Below are positions 16,090-23,856 of a stretch of 60,752 nt of DNA, in pieces. The DNA is taken from the NCBI GenBank assembly GCA_016794425.1, contig JAEUHR010000051.1, positions 1 to 60,752 of the forward strand, in the 5' to 3' direction. The number at the start of each line of letters is the position of its first letter. The stretch's first letter is position 1. The stretch comes from Planctomycetota bacterium (GTDB taxonomy: Bacteria > Planctomycetota > UBA1135 > UBA2386). Below the pieces are notes generated by a model. It saw only the letters and a program-made list of their open reading frames with translations, did not search any database and was not told the origin of the DNA. The translations under genes and the position numbers were made by a program.

Positions 16090-17064
16090 TCAGGCCTTGC
16101 CGGCCGGCTTGCGCCCGCCGACGAGGAACATCGGGAACTCGGTGGACTCGCCGCGGCCGCGGTCGACGCGGTAGCGGTCGCGCGCCGTCACGGCGCGCAG
16201 GTCGACGAAGCCGGCGCGCGCCAGCGCGACCTGCACCTGCTTCGGCTCGAGGCCGAGGCGCAGGTCCCCCATCGCGGGGCGCATCCACTCGTGTTCGTGC
16301 GGCAGCAGGTCGCTGATCACGACGCGGCCTCCCGGCTTGACGACGCGGAACGCCTCGCGCGCCGCGGCGAAGTGGTCGGGTACGTGGTGCCAGACAAGAT
16401 TGCAGAACACCGCGTCGACTTCGTCGGCCGCCAGCGGCAGCGCGTCGAGCTCGCCCTGGCGGAACGCGACCGCGGGGCCGAGCCGCTCGCGCGCCGTGCG
16501 CAGCATGCGTTCGCTGTGGTCGACCGCGACCACCGCCGCACCGCGTTCGGCGAGCCAGCCGGCCAGGTAGCCGGTGCCGCAGCCGAGGTCGGCAATGCGT
16601 GCGCCGCAGGGCCACGCCTCGGCGAGCATCTCGGCGCGCAGCGTGCCGAGTGCGGTCTCCTGGCCGTCGGCCGGCCAGCCGTCGGCGAGGCGATCGTGCG
16701 TCGAACGGCTGCCCGCGCGCCGCTGATCGAGTACGGCCAGCAGCGCCTGCCAGTCGGCCTGCCCTTCCTCGGAGTCCAGGAACGGCTGCACCGTCGCCGC
16801 GAACAGCTGCGGCGACAGCGGACCGTCGTCGTGCGGCTCGGCCAGCGAGTGGAAGCTCCAGGTGCCCTCGCGGCGGTCCCGCACCAGGCCCTGCCGTTTC
16901 AGCAGCGACAGGTGGTTGCTGATCCGGCTCTGCTGCAGGCCCGTGATCGTGACCAGTTCCTGCACGGCCAGTTCGGCGCGGGCCAGCAGCGCGCACAGGC
17001 GCAGCCGGACCGGGTCCGACAGCAGCTTCAGGGTCGACTGCAGGTTCGCGAGTGCGGATGCCAC
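16090..17064 (-). CDS. ArsR-family repressor fused to a SAM-dependent methyltransferase (SahR-like)
   Basis: A 324-residue fusion. Residues 1-100 are an ArsR winged helix (LKLLSDPVRLRLCALLA, LQQSRISNHLSLLKRQGLVRDRREG); residues about 150-300 are a class I methyltransferase with motif I (ARIADLGCGTGYLAGWLAERG) and VVAVDHSERML. In Proteobacteria, ArsR regulators of the methionine cycle that sense S-adenosylhomocysteine are called SahR; a SAM/SAH-binding domain fused to the DNA-binding domain directly upstream of ahcY fits such a sensor (inference). GTG 17064 is chosen because a -10-like TATATT and a palindrome lie just upstream; GTG 17106 in the same frame would bury the palindrome inside the gene. 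Confidence 0.8.
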   Translation of the reverse strand: MASALANLQSTLKLLSDPVRLRLCALLARAELAVQELVTITGLQQSRISNHLSLLKRQGLVRDRREGTWSFHSLAEPHDDGPLSPQLFAATVQPFLDSEEGQADWQALLAVLDQRRAGSRSTHDRLADGWPADGQETALGTLRAEMLAEAWPCGARIADLGCGTGYLAGWLAERGAAVVAVDHSERMLRTARERLGPAVAFRQGELDALPLAADEVDAVFCNLVWHHVPDHFAAAREAFRVVKPGGRVVISDLLPHEHEWMRPAMGDLRLGLEPKQVQVALARAGFVDLRAVTARDRYRVDRGRGESTEFPMFLVGGRKPAGKA

Positions 17065-17077
17065 GGGCTGGATCAAT

Positions 17078-17097
17078 ATATCACGACATCGTGATAT
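17078..17097. promoter_or_regulatory. Palindromic operator in front of the SahR-like regulator/ahcY operon
   Basis: A perfect inverted repeat, ATATCACGA-CA-TCGTGATAT, stands out as AT-rich in a GC-rich genome. It overlaps a -10-like TATATT (17075-17080, minus strand) located 10 bases before GTG 17064, so a bound dimer would block polymerase. It is the likely target of the adjacent ArsR-type protein (autoregulation). It also lies about 105 bases upstream of the divergent lipoprotein gene. Confidence 0.75.
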
Positions 17098-17202
17098 TTC
17101 ACTCACGAACGCCCCGGATCGGGCGGTCGGCGCTGGCGGTCCAGCGCCCCGGCACACCACGCCGACGTTGCATGTGCCCGCTCCGCCCGACACAGTGGCC
17201 GG

Positions 17203-17604
17203 ATGAAGGCACTCCTCCTGACCTCGCTCGTTTCGCTCGCCGGCCTCGCCGCCTGCGGCACCACCACTGCCGACGTCGCCGCCGCGGCGGCCCCGGCGCA
17301 GTCGTTCGACATCAACAAGATCCTGGCCGGCATCAAGGACCAGCCGACCGCCGAAGCCGCCAAGGGCCCGCTCGAGGGCGCGATCGCGTCGCTGAAGTCG
17401 CTGGTCGGCGGCGGCGCCGCGGCTCCGACGGAAGGTGCCACCGAGGCGTCGGGCGGCATGAAGCAGCTCGGCAGCGACGTGCTGGCCAAGTTCGGCATCG
17501 ACGGCGCGACGATCGGCACGATCACCGGCCTGCTGCAGAACCCCGCGGTCGCCGGCGCGATCGGCCCGCTGCTGAACCAGCTGAAGGGTCTGATCGGCGG
17601 CTGA
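17203..17604 (+). CDS. Small lipoprotein of unknown function
   Basis: A 133-residue protein with a lipoprotein signal sequence (LVSLAGLAAC, lipidated Cys at position 18). The mature part is low in complexity, rich in Ala, Gly and Leu, with two amphipathic blocks: INKILAGIKDQPTAEAAKGPLEGAI and DGATIGTITGLLQNPAV. No charged catalytic pattern or known domain is visible. It is divergent from the SahR-like operon and convergent with korB. Function unknown; likely an outer or inner membrane-anchored structural or helical protein. Confidence 0.65.
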   Translation: MKALLLTSLVSLAGLAACGTTTADVAAAAAPAQSFDINKILAGIKDQPTAEAAKGPLEGAIASLKSLVGGGAAAPTEGATEASGGMKQLGSDVLAKFGIDGATIGTITGLLQNPAVAGAIGPLLNQLKGLIGG

Positions 17605-17695
17605 TGCCGCCGCTGCGGCTCGGGGACCCGTTCGCGGCACGACTGCCCGACGCGACGTCGATCGACGACGTGTTCGCGCTGCCGAGCCGCGACCC

Positions 17696-17725
17696 CGGAC
17701 CGCGGGGCGTCCGAGTCCCGGTCCG
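17696..17725 (-). terminator. Weak hairpin in the gap between korB and the lipoprotein gene
   Basis: A 7-bp stem (CGGACCG with CGGTCCG, loop about 16 bases) lies 12 bases past the korB stop. A 12-base palindrome (CGTCGATCGACG) is at 17656-17667, nearer the lipoprotein gene. Neither has a T-run. Confidence 0.3.
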
Positions 17726-17737
17726 CCGCAGCGCGCG

Positions 17738-18742
17738 CTACTTCACGTCCCAGATCTCGCCGGCGAACAGCAGGTCGCGCAGCGATTCCTTCTTCTTCGC
17801 CTTCGCGGCGGTGATCTGCGCCTGGATGCCCGACTCGAACGTCGGCTTCTCGCGGCGGCGGAACACACCGACCGGCACCGGGAACTCGGCTTCGTTCATG
17901 GTCGCGAGCGCCATCGCCGGCGCGACGTTGGCCGCGGTCTCGTCCCACACGTAGGCCTTGCCGAGGTCGGCCCCGGTCACGAGCTGCGGCTGGAAGTTCG
18001 CGTCGAAGCGGATGCCCTTGTCCTTGTTGGCGCCGAACAGCAGCGGCTTGCCGTGCTCGAGGTAGAGGATGCGCTCCTCGCGCACTTCCTTGTCGGTGAA
18101 GCCCTTGTAGGCGCCGTCGTTGAAGATGTTGCAGTTCTGGTAGATCTCGACCAGCGCCGTGCCGGTGTGCGCCGACGCCTTGCAGATCGTGTCCTCGAGG
18201 TGCGGACCGAACACGTCGATGCCGCGCGCGATGAACGTGCCACCGGCACCGAGCGACAGCGCGATCGGCGAGAACGGGTAGTCGACGGTGCCGAGCGGCG
18301 AGCTCTTCGTGACCTTGCCCTGCTCGGAGGTCGGCGAGAACTGGCCCTTCGTGAGGCCGTAGATGCGGTTGTTGAACATCAGGATCTTCAGCCCGACGTT
18401 GCGCCGCATCGCGTGGATGAAGTGGTTGCCGCCGATCGACATCGCGTCGCCGTCACCGGTGACCACCCACACGTCGAGCGCGGGGTTGCTGGTCTTGACG
18501 CCGGTCGCGATCGCGGGCGCACGGCCGTGGATCGTGTGGAAGCCGAACGTCTCCATGTAGTACGGGAAGCGCGAACTGCAGCCGATGCCCGACACGATCA
18601 CCGTCTCGTGCAGCTGCTTGCCGAGCTTGCTGAACGCGCCCTGCACGGCGTTCAGGATCGAGTAGTCCCCGCAACCGGGGCACCACCGGACTTCCTGGTC
18701 GGTCTTGTAGTCTTTCTTGGACAGCGCTGGCGTGGCGGTCAT
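17738..18742 (-). CDS. korB: 2-oxoacid:ferredoxin oxidoreductase, beta subunit
   Basis: A 334-residue thiamine-diphosphate and Fe4S4-binding subunit. The cluster cysteines are at positions 21 and 24 (RWCPGCGDY) plus the later GIGCSSRF; the TPP-binding stretch is GDGDAMSIGGNHFIHA followed by FNNRIYGLTKGQFSPTS. With KorA it oxidatively decarboxylates a 2-oxoacid, probably 2-oxoglutarate, to the acyl-CoA while reducing ferredoxin. The length and the YGLTKGQ motif favour the 2-oxoglutarate type, but pyruvate or a branched-chain oxoacid cannot be excluded. ATG 18742 overlaps the korA stop by four bases. Confidence 0.9.
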   Translation of the reverse strand: MTATPALSKKDYKTDQEVRWCPGCGDYSILNAVQGAFSKLGKQLHETVIVSGIGCSSRFPYYMETFGFHTIHGRAPAIATGVKTSNPALDVWVVTGDGDAMSIGGNHFIHAMRRNVGLKILMFNNRIYGLTKGQFSPTSEQGKVTKSSPLGTVDYPFSPIALSLGAGGTFIARGIDVFGPHLEDTICKASAHTGTALVEIYQNCNIFNDGAYKGFTDKEVREERILYLEHGKPLLFGANKDKGIRFDANFQPQLVTGADLGKAYVWDETAANVAPAMALATMNEAEFPVPVGVFRRREKPTFESGIQAQITAAKAKKKESLRDLLFAGEIWDVK

Positions 18743-20646
18743 CGGCGGGTCTCCTTCGCACTGCCCGTGGAACCGAGCGAGGCGAGCGTCTTCTGCAGGT
18801 AGGCGTGGATGTCGTGGCTCTTGAACGGCTGGCCGTTCACCTGGCTGTAGCTCTGCACGTCGATCAGGTACTTGCTGCGCAGGATCATCGCCAGCTGGCC
18901 CTTGTTCATCTCGGGCAGCACGACCTTCTTGAAGCCACGCAGCAGCGCCTCGAGGTCGTTCGGCAGCGGGTTCAGGTAGCGCAGGCAGGCACAGCTGATC
19001 TCGTGCCCCTCCTGCTGCAACCGCAGCGTCGCCGCGGTGATCGCACCGCGCGTGCTGCCCCAGCCGAGCACCAGCACGTCGCCGGTGCGCGGGCCGATCG
19101 TCTGCATCGGCGGGATGTCGCGCGCGATGTTCGCCACCTTCTGTGCGCGCGTGTCGATCATGTGCTGGTGGTTGTCGGCGTCGTAGCAGATGTTGCCGGT
19201 GACGTCCTGCTTCTCGATGCCGCCGATGCGGTGTACCAGGCCCTTCGTGCCCGGCTTCGCCCACTGGCGCGCGAGCGTCTCGGGATTGCGGGCGTACGGC
19301 AGGAACTTCGTGCCGGGCTGCCCTTCCGGCGCGAACGCCACCGGGATCGCCGGCAGCCGGTCGGGATCGGGCAGGAGCCACGGCTCGCTGCCGTTGGCGA
19401 TGTAGCCGTCGCTGAGCACGACGACCGGCACCATGTACTTCACCGCGAGGCGCACCGCTTCGTAGCCGACTTCGAACGCATCCGCCGGCGTCGACGCCGC
19501 GATCACCGCGACCGGGCACTCGCCGTTGCGGCCGTACATCGCCTGCAGCAGGTCGGCCTGCTGGGTCTTCGTCGGCATGCCGGTGCTCGGACCGGCGCGC
19601 TGCACGTTCAGGATCACCAGCGGCAGCTCGGCCATCACCGCGAGGCCGATCGCCTCGGCCTTCAGCGCCATGCCCGGACCCGACGTCGACGTGATGCCGA
19701 GGCTGCCCGAGTAGGACGCGCCGATCGCGCTGCAGACCGCGGCGATCTCGTCCTCGGCCTGGAACGTCACGACGCCGTGGTGCTTGTAGGTGCTGAGCTG
19801 GTGCAGGATGTCGGACGCCGGCGTGATCGGATAGCTGCCGAGGAACAGCTGCAGACCGGCCTTCTGGCCCGCGGCGACGACGCCGAGGCACAGCGACTGG
19901 TTGCCCATGATGTTCCGGTACGTGCCGGGCTTCATCTGCGCCGGCGGCACGCGGTACGCGGTCTGGAAGATCTCGGTCGTCTCCGCGTAGGCGTAGCCGG
20001 CCTTCATCGCCATCAGGTTCGCTTCGACCAGCTCCGGCTTCTTCGCGAACTTCTGCGCGATCGCCTTCTCGGTCGGCGCGATGTCGCGGTGGAACATCCA
20101 GTAGAGGATGCCCAGCGCGTACATGTTCTTGCAGCGCTCCTTGCCGCGGTTGTCGAGCTTGCTGGTCGCCAGCGCTTCGAGCGTGCGCTGCTCGAGGTCG
20201 ACCTCGATCACGCGCCAGCCCGACAGCGTGCCGTCGGTGCGCGGGTCCTTCTCGTACTTCGCCTTCTTCAGGTCCAGCGCGCTGAACGAAGCGGTGTTCA
20301 GCAGCAGGACGCCGTCCTTGCGCAGCTCGGGCAGGTGCACCTTCAGCGCGGCCGGGTTCATCGCGACCAGCACGTCGGGCGCGTCGCCGGGCGTGTGGAT
20401 GTCGAAGCTGGAGAAGCGCAGCTGGAACGCCGAGACGCCCGGCAGCGTGCCGGCGGGCGCACGGATCTCCGCCGGGAAGTCCGGGAACGTCGCGATGTCG
20501 TTGCCCATCAGGGCCGTCGTGCGGGTGAACTGGTCGCCCGTCAGTTGCATGCCGTCGCCGGAGTCGCCGGCGAACCGGATGACGACCTGATCGAGGTCCT
20601 GCAGGCCCTTGTCGTGGCTCGCGCTCGTGGTGGATGTGGTTTGCAT
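18739..20646 (-). CDS. korA: 2-oxoacid:ferredoxin oxidoreductase, fused gamma-alpha subunit
   Basis: A 635-residue subunit in which a gamma-type domain (IRFAGDSGDGMQLTGDQF onward, about residues 22-205) is fused to the alpha pyrimidine-binding domain (LGSYPITPASDILHQL, ITSTSGPGMALKAEA, about 230-430) and domain II (VLGWGSTRGAI, about 540). This two-gene architecture is typical of KorAB enzymes. In such organisms it replaces or complements the 2-oxoglutarate dehydrogenase complex in the TCA cycle. It is the first gene of the korAB operon; ATG 20646 is the first start before the conserved VVIRFAGDSG. The ferredoxin partner is not in the window. Confidence 0.92.
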   Translation of the reverse strand: MQTTSTTSASHDKGLQDLDQVVIRFAGDSGDGMQLTGDQFTRTTALMGNDIATFPDFPAEIRAPAGTLPGVSAFQLRFSSFDIHTPGDAPDVLVAMNPAALKVHLPELRKDGVLLLNTASFSALDLKKAKYEKDPRTDGTLSGWRVIEVDLEQRTLEALATSKLDNRGKERCKNMYALGILYWMFHRDIAPTEKAIAQKFAKKPELVEANLMAMKAGYAYAETTEIFQTAYRVPPAQMKPGTYRNIMGNQSLCLGVVAAGQKAGLQLFLGSYPITPASDILHQLSTYKHHGVVTFQAEDEIAAVCSAIGASYSGSLGITSTSGPGMALKAEAIGLAVMAELPLVILNVQRAGPSTGMPTKTQQADLLQAMYGRNGECPVAVIAASTPADAFEVGYEAVRLAVKYMVPVVVLSDGYIANGSEPWLLPDPDRLPAIPVAFAPEGQPGTKFLPYARNPETLARQWAKPGTKGLVHRIGGIEKQDVTGNICYDADNHQHMIDTRAQKVANIARDIPPMQTIGPRTGDVLVLGWGSTRGAITAATLRLQQEGHEISCACLRYLNPLPNDLEALLRGFKKVVLPEMNKGQLAMILRSKYLIDVQSYSQVNGQPFKSHDIHAYLQKTLASLGSTGSAKETRR

Positions 20647-20788
20647 CGCTTGCAGACAGCCCACTATGCCGCGCCCCCGCCGCAAACGCCATGCGAACGA
20701 GGCCCCGCCGGCGCGGGCGAGCCGGCGGTGCCACCGACCGCGCCGCACGCCGTCAAGCCGCACCGCCGTCGCGGCCGAGAATCGGGGC

Positions 20789-21541
20789 ATGCCCACCGTC
20801 CGTGCGCCCTGGATCGGCCGCCTCGCCACCTGGTGCGCGCTCGCGGTCGCGGTTCCGTCGCAGCACGGCGACGCGGCCGCGCCGACCGCCGCCGCGCCGG
20901 TGACGGCTCCCGCCAAGGCCAGCGACCGACCGACGCACACGCCGCGGCTGCAGCTGCCGCCGGTCGCCGCGTGGCAGCACCTGCGCGCCGGCAACGACGC
21001 GTTCGTGCGCGCGCAGGCCGACGGCACGGACCCGCCGGCACCCGCCGAACGGCCCGCTGGCGCCGGCCGTTACGTCTGCGCGGTGATCGCCTGCGCCGAC
21101 GCCGACGTGGACGTCGCGGCGCTGCTCGGCCTGCGCCGCCGCGACGTGCTGCTGCTCAGTGTGCCGGGACCGTTCGTCGCCGCCGACACCGTGGCGCTGC
21201 TCGAGCAGGCGGTGGCCGAGTGCGGGCTGTCGCTGGTGGTCGTGCTCGGCCACGCCGACTGCCGCACGCTGGCCACGCAGCCCGGCGCGACGCCGAACCA
21301 GGACGCGACCGCGCAGCGCCTCGCCGCCGCGCGCGCCGACGCCGAACGCGACCGCGCGCCGCTGTTGCCGCACTTGCTGCGCGCGCAGTGCCTGCGCCTG
21401 CTCGCCGCCAGCGATCTGCTGCGCCAGCACGCCGATGCCGACACGCTGCGCGTGCTGCCGGCCGAACTCGACGCGCGCTCCGGCAGAGTCGTGTGGCACC
21501 ACCAGCGCGGCGAGCAGTACGCGCTGCGGCCGGTGCGCTGA
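20789..21541 (+). CDS. Exported beta-carbonic-anhydrase-like protein with altered active site
   Basis: A 250-residue protein with a hydrophobic N-terminus (WIGRLATWCALAVAV) that looks like a signal peptide, then a beta-carbonic anhydrase fold. Zinc ligands are conserved: Cys102 and Asp104 in IACADAD, His155 and Cys158 in GHADC. The arginine of the canonical CxDSR motif, which orients the catalytic Asp, is an Asp here. The enzyme would interconvert CO2 and bicarbonate outside the cytoplasm, but the change makes activity uncertain. ATG 20789 begins the signal peptide. It is divergent from korAB, which releases CO2; that link is only suggestive. Confidence 0.7.
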   Translation: MPTVRAPWIGRLATWCALAVAVPSQHGDAAAPTAAAPVTAPAKASDRPTHTPRLQLPPVAAWQHLRAGNDAFVRAQADGTDPPAPAERPAGAGRYVCAVIACADADVDVAALLGLRRRDVLLLSVPGPFVAADTVALLEQAVAECGLSLVVVLGHADCRTLATQPGATPNQDATAQRLAAARADAERDRAPLLPHLLRAQCLRLLAASDLLRQHADADTLRVLPAELDARSGRVVWHHQRGEQYALRPVR

Positions 21542-21561
21542 CTCCACCGACACTGTGGAGT
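21541..21561 (+). terminator. Hairpin at the stop codon of the carbonic-anhydrase-like gene
   Basis: A 7-bp stem (ACTCCAC with GTGGAGT, loop of seven bases) starts in the stop codon itself. There is no following T-run, so its role as terminator is tentative. The remaining gap up to 21735 contains no other recognisable element. Confidence 0.35.
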
Positions 21562-21735
21562 ACGACACACGTTCTCCACTCAGGGCACTGCGCCGCGGCC
21601 CGCAAGAATCCTGACTCGGGCTCTCCCTTCTCGCGGCGCAATCGCTCCAATCGTCCGACCCGCTTGGACTTCGCCACCGCGGGCGCTCCGTCCTCGACCC
21701 CTCGCTGCCCGGCCGCCGACGGCCTCCACCCTCGC

Positions 21736-23850
21736 ATGCGCACCCAGCTCGGCACCTACTGCCAGCAGTTCGACGACTCGGTCCGGCCGCTGCTGCTCGA
21801 CCTCGGCAAGGCCCTGCGCGCGATCGACGACGCGCCCGCCGCGACGCCCGGCACGCGGCTGCGCGGCGAACTCGCCGACCTGCAGCACCAGCTGCAGAGC
21901 CTGTGCGACAAGGTTGCGCAGCAGCAGGCCTACGTGCTGATCTTCGGGCCGCTGAAGAGCGGCAAGTCGACGCTGATGAACTCGATCGCCGGCGCCTACG
22001 TCAGCGAGGTGTCGAGCCTGCCCGCCTACCCGTGCCTCGTGTTCGTCAGCGCCGGCAAGGAACGCGACTACGCGGTCGCCAGCTACGACGGCCGCACCGA
22101 GGCCTTCCGCGACGCGCGCGACCTGCACCGCCACATCGACCAGGCGCACAGCGAACTGGCGCAGGCGATCCGCAGCGCCGAGCAGCGCGGCGAGCAGTTC
22201 GATCCGCAGGAGCACTTCCCGTCGGCGATCCGCCGCGTCGACGTGCACGTGCCCGACAGCGAACTGGCGACGACCGGCGCGGTGCTGGTCGACACGCCCG
22301 GCCTCTACACGCGCATGCGGTTCGGTTACGACCGCATGACGCGCGACTTCCGCAACGCCGCCGCCTGCGCGATCTTCGTCGTCAAGAGCGACACACTGTT
22401 CCTCGAGCAGGTGTTCGCCGAGTTCCAGCAGCTGCTGGACCTGTTCTCGCGCATCTTCCTGGTCGTCAACGTCGACAGCCACAAGCGCGACGTGTCGCCG
22501 GACGGCAAGCTGGTGCCGAGCCTCGAGCAGTCGCAGCCGGAGGCGGTGCTGCGCGCGTTCGAACAGCTGGCGATGTCGGCGCCGCTGCAGCAGGCGGCCA
22601 GCGAAGGCCGCGTGAAGATGTACCCGGTCGACCTGCTGCACGCCGCCAGCAGCGTGCTGCAGAAGCAGCCGGCCGACCGCGTGCCGCCGAGCTTCGCCGC
22701 GTTCCGCAAGGACCTCGCCGACTACCTGGCCAGCTCCGAGTACCTGGCCGCGTTCCTGCGCGACTCGCTGCAGCGCGGTCGCGCGCTGCTGGCCGAGGCC
22801 AACGCGGCGGCGGTCGGCGAGGACGTCGCGCAACTGCGCCAGCGCATCGCCGCGCTCGACGCCGAACGCACACGCGTCGTGCAAGAGCAGGCCCGCCTGC
22901 AGCGTGTGCAGCAGTTCGACTGGGCCGCCGCGTTCGCGCGCGGCATCCGCGAGGTCGACGCCGAACTGGAGCGCTGCGCACGCGACAGCGGCGCCAAGCT
23001 GCTGCGCACGCTCGGCGCTTCGATCGACACCTGGTTCCTGTCGAGCCACAGCCTCGACTGGCTGGTCACCGGCCAGTGGAACCCGCTGGTCCGCGACTAC
23101 CGCGAGGACGTGCTGGCGGCCGGCCGCCGCACGTTCGAGATCCAGCTGTCGCAGGCCGACGCGGGCATCGACGCGCCGGACGAGGTCCGCAGCCTGCTCG
23201 ACCGCGCCGGCGTCGACCTGCGCAGCGTCAAGGCGCGCGCGCTCGGCGGCCTCGGCGCCGTGCGCTGGCCCAGCGAGGGCGCCGTGCCGGTCGACATAGC
23301 CGCGATCCCGCTGAGGAAGGGCATGCTGGACCTGGTCGCGTTCCGCTCGCTGGACAAGGTGCGCGAACGCGTGTTCGGGCCGACCGACAAGCCCGACGCG
23401 AAGATCCCGGCCAAGGACAAGGCCGCGCGGCTCGGCGAACCGGGCCGCCTGCACCTGCACCAGTGCATCACGCAGTACCGCGGCGACCTGGCGCCGCAGA
23501 CCACCGCGGTGCTGCGCGAGTTCTTCGGCCCGCGCTGGCGGCAGGCCGCCAGCGCGCTGTTGCTGCAGGAGCTCGCCGGCTACGGGCCGCGGCTGCAGCA
23601 GCGCCTGCAGCAGCTCGACGCCGAACGGGCGCAGCTCGGCGCGCTGGCCGAACCGCTGCAGTTGCTCGGCGAACGCGCGCAACGCGCCGAGGCGACGCTG
23701 GCCGAACTCGGCCGCCAGTTCGACCTCGAGAACGCGGCCACCGCGGCGCCGGCGCCGAAGACGACCGTGCTGGAACCGCAGCCGCGCCGCGACCGCGCAC
23801 CCGCCAGCGAGCCGCAGCGCCGCGACCAGCGCCGCGGCAGCCGGACCTGA
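21736..23850 (+). CDS. Dynamin-like GTPase
   Basis: A 704-residue large GTPase. The P-loop is GPLKSGKST (about residues 72-80), the switch/G3 motif is VDTPGLYTRM (about 184-193), and the NVDSHK stretch (about 244) stands in for the G4 motif. A long helical stalk follows, with predicted coiled coils at about 357-395 (LRQRIAALDAERTRVVQEQA) and 615-660. This layout matches bacterial dynamin-like proteins, which remodel or protect membranes. No paddle-like hydrophobic loop is obvious. It is a single gene with no tandem dynamin partner, and converges on the Lon-like gene with a six-base gap. ATG 21736 is the first good start before the helical N-terminus. Confidence 0.82.
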   Translation: MRTQLGTYCQQFDDSVRPLLLDLGKALRAIDDAPAATPGTRLRGELADLQHQLQSLCDKVAQQQAYVLIFGPLKSGKSTLMNSIAGAYVSEVSSLPAYPCLVFVSAGKERDYAVASYDGRTEAFRDARDLHRHIDQAHSELAQAIRSAEQRGEQFDPQEHFPSAIRRVDVHVPDSELATTGAVLVDTPGLYTRMRFGYDRMTRDFRNAAACAIFVVKSDTLFLEQVFAEFQQLLDLFSRIFLVVNVDSHKRDVSPDGKLVPSLEQSQPEAVLRAFEQLAMSAPLQQAASEGRVKMYPVDLLHAASSVLQKQPADRVPPSFAAFRKDLADYLASSEYLAAFLRDSLQRGRALLAEANAAAVGEDVAQLRQRIAALDAERTRVVQEQARLQRVQQFDWAAAFARGIREVDAELERCARDSGAKLLRTLGASIDTWFLSSHSLDWLVTGQWNPLVRDYREDVLAAGRRTFEIQLSQADAGIDAPDEVRSLLDRAGVDLRSVKARALGGLGAVRWPSEGAVPVDIAAIPLRKGMLDLVAFRSLDKVRERVFGPTDKPDAKIPAKDKAARLGEPGRLHLHQCITQYRGDLAPQTTAVLREFFGPRWRQAASALLLQELAGYGPRLQQRLQQLDAERAQLGALAEPLQLLGERAQRAEATLAELGRQFDLENAATAAPAPKTTVLEPQPRRDRAPASEPQRRDQRRGSRT

Positions 23851-23856
23851 GCGGAC

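Noticed and set aside
18805..21735. Very long plus-strand open frame running ahead of the dynamin-like gene
   Set aside because: It runs opposite korA and korB and in an alternative frame of the carbonic-anhydrase-like gene. Its composition is that of a shadow frame; only the part from 21736 has motifs.
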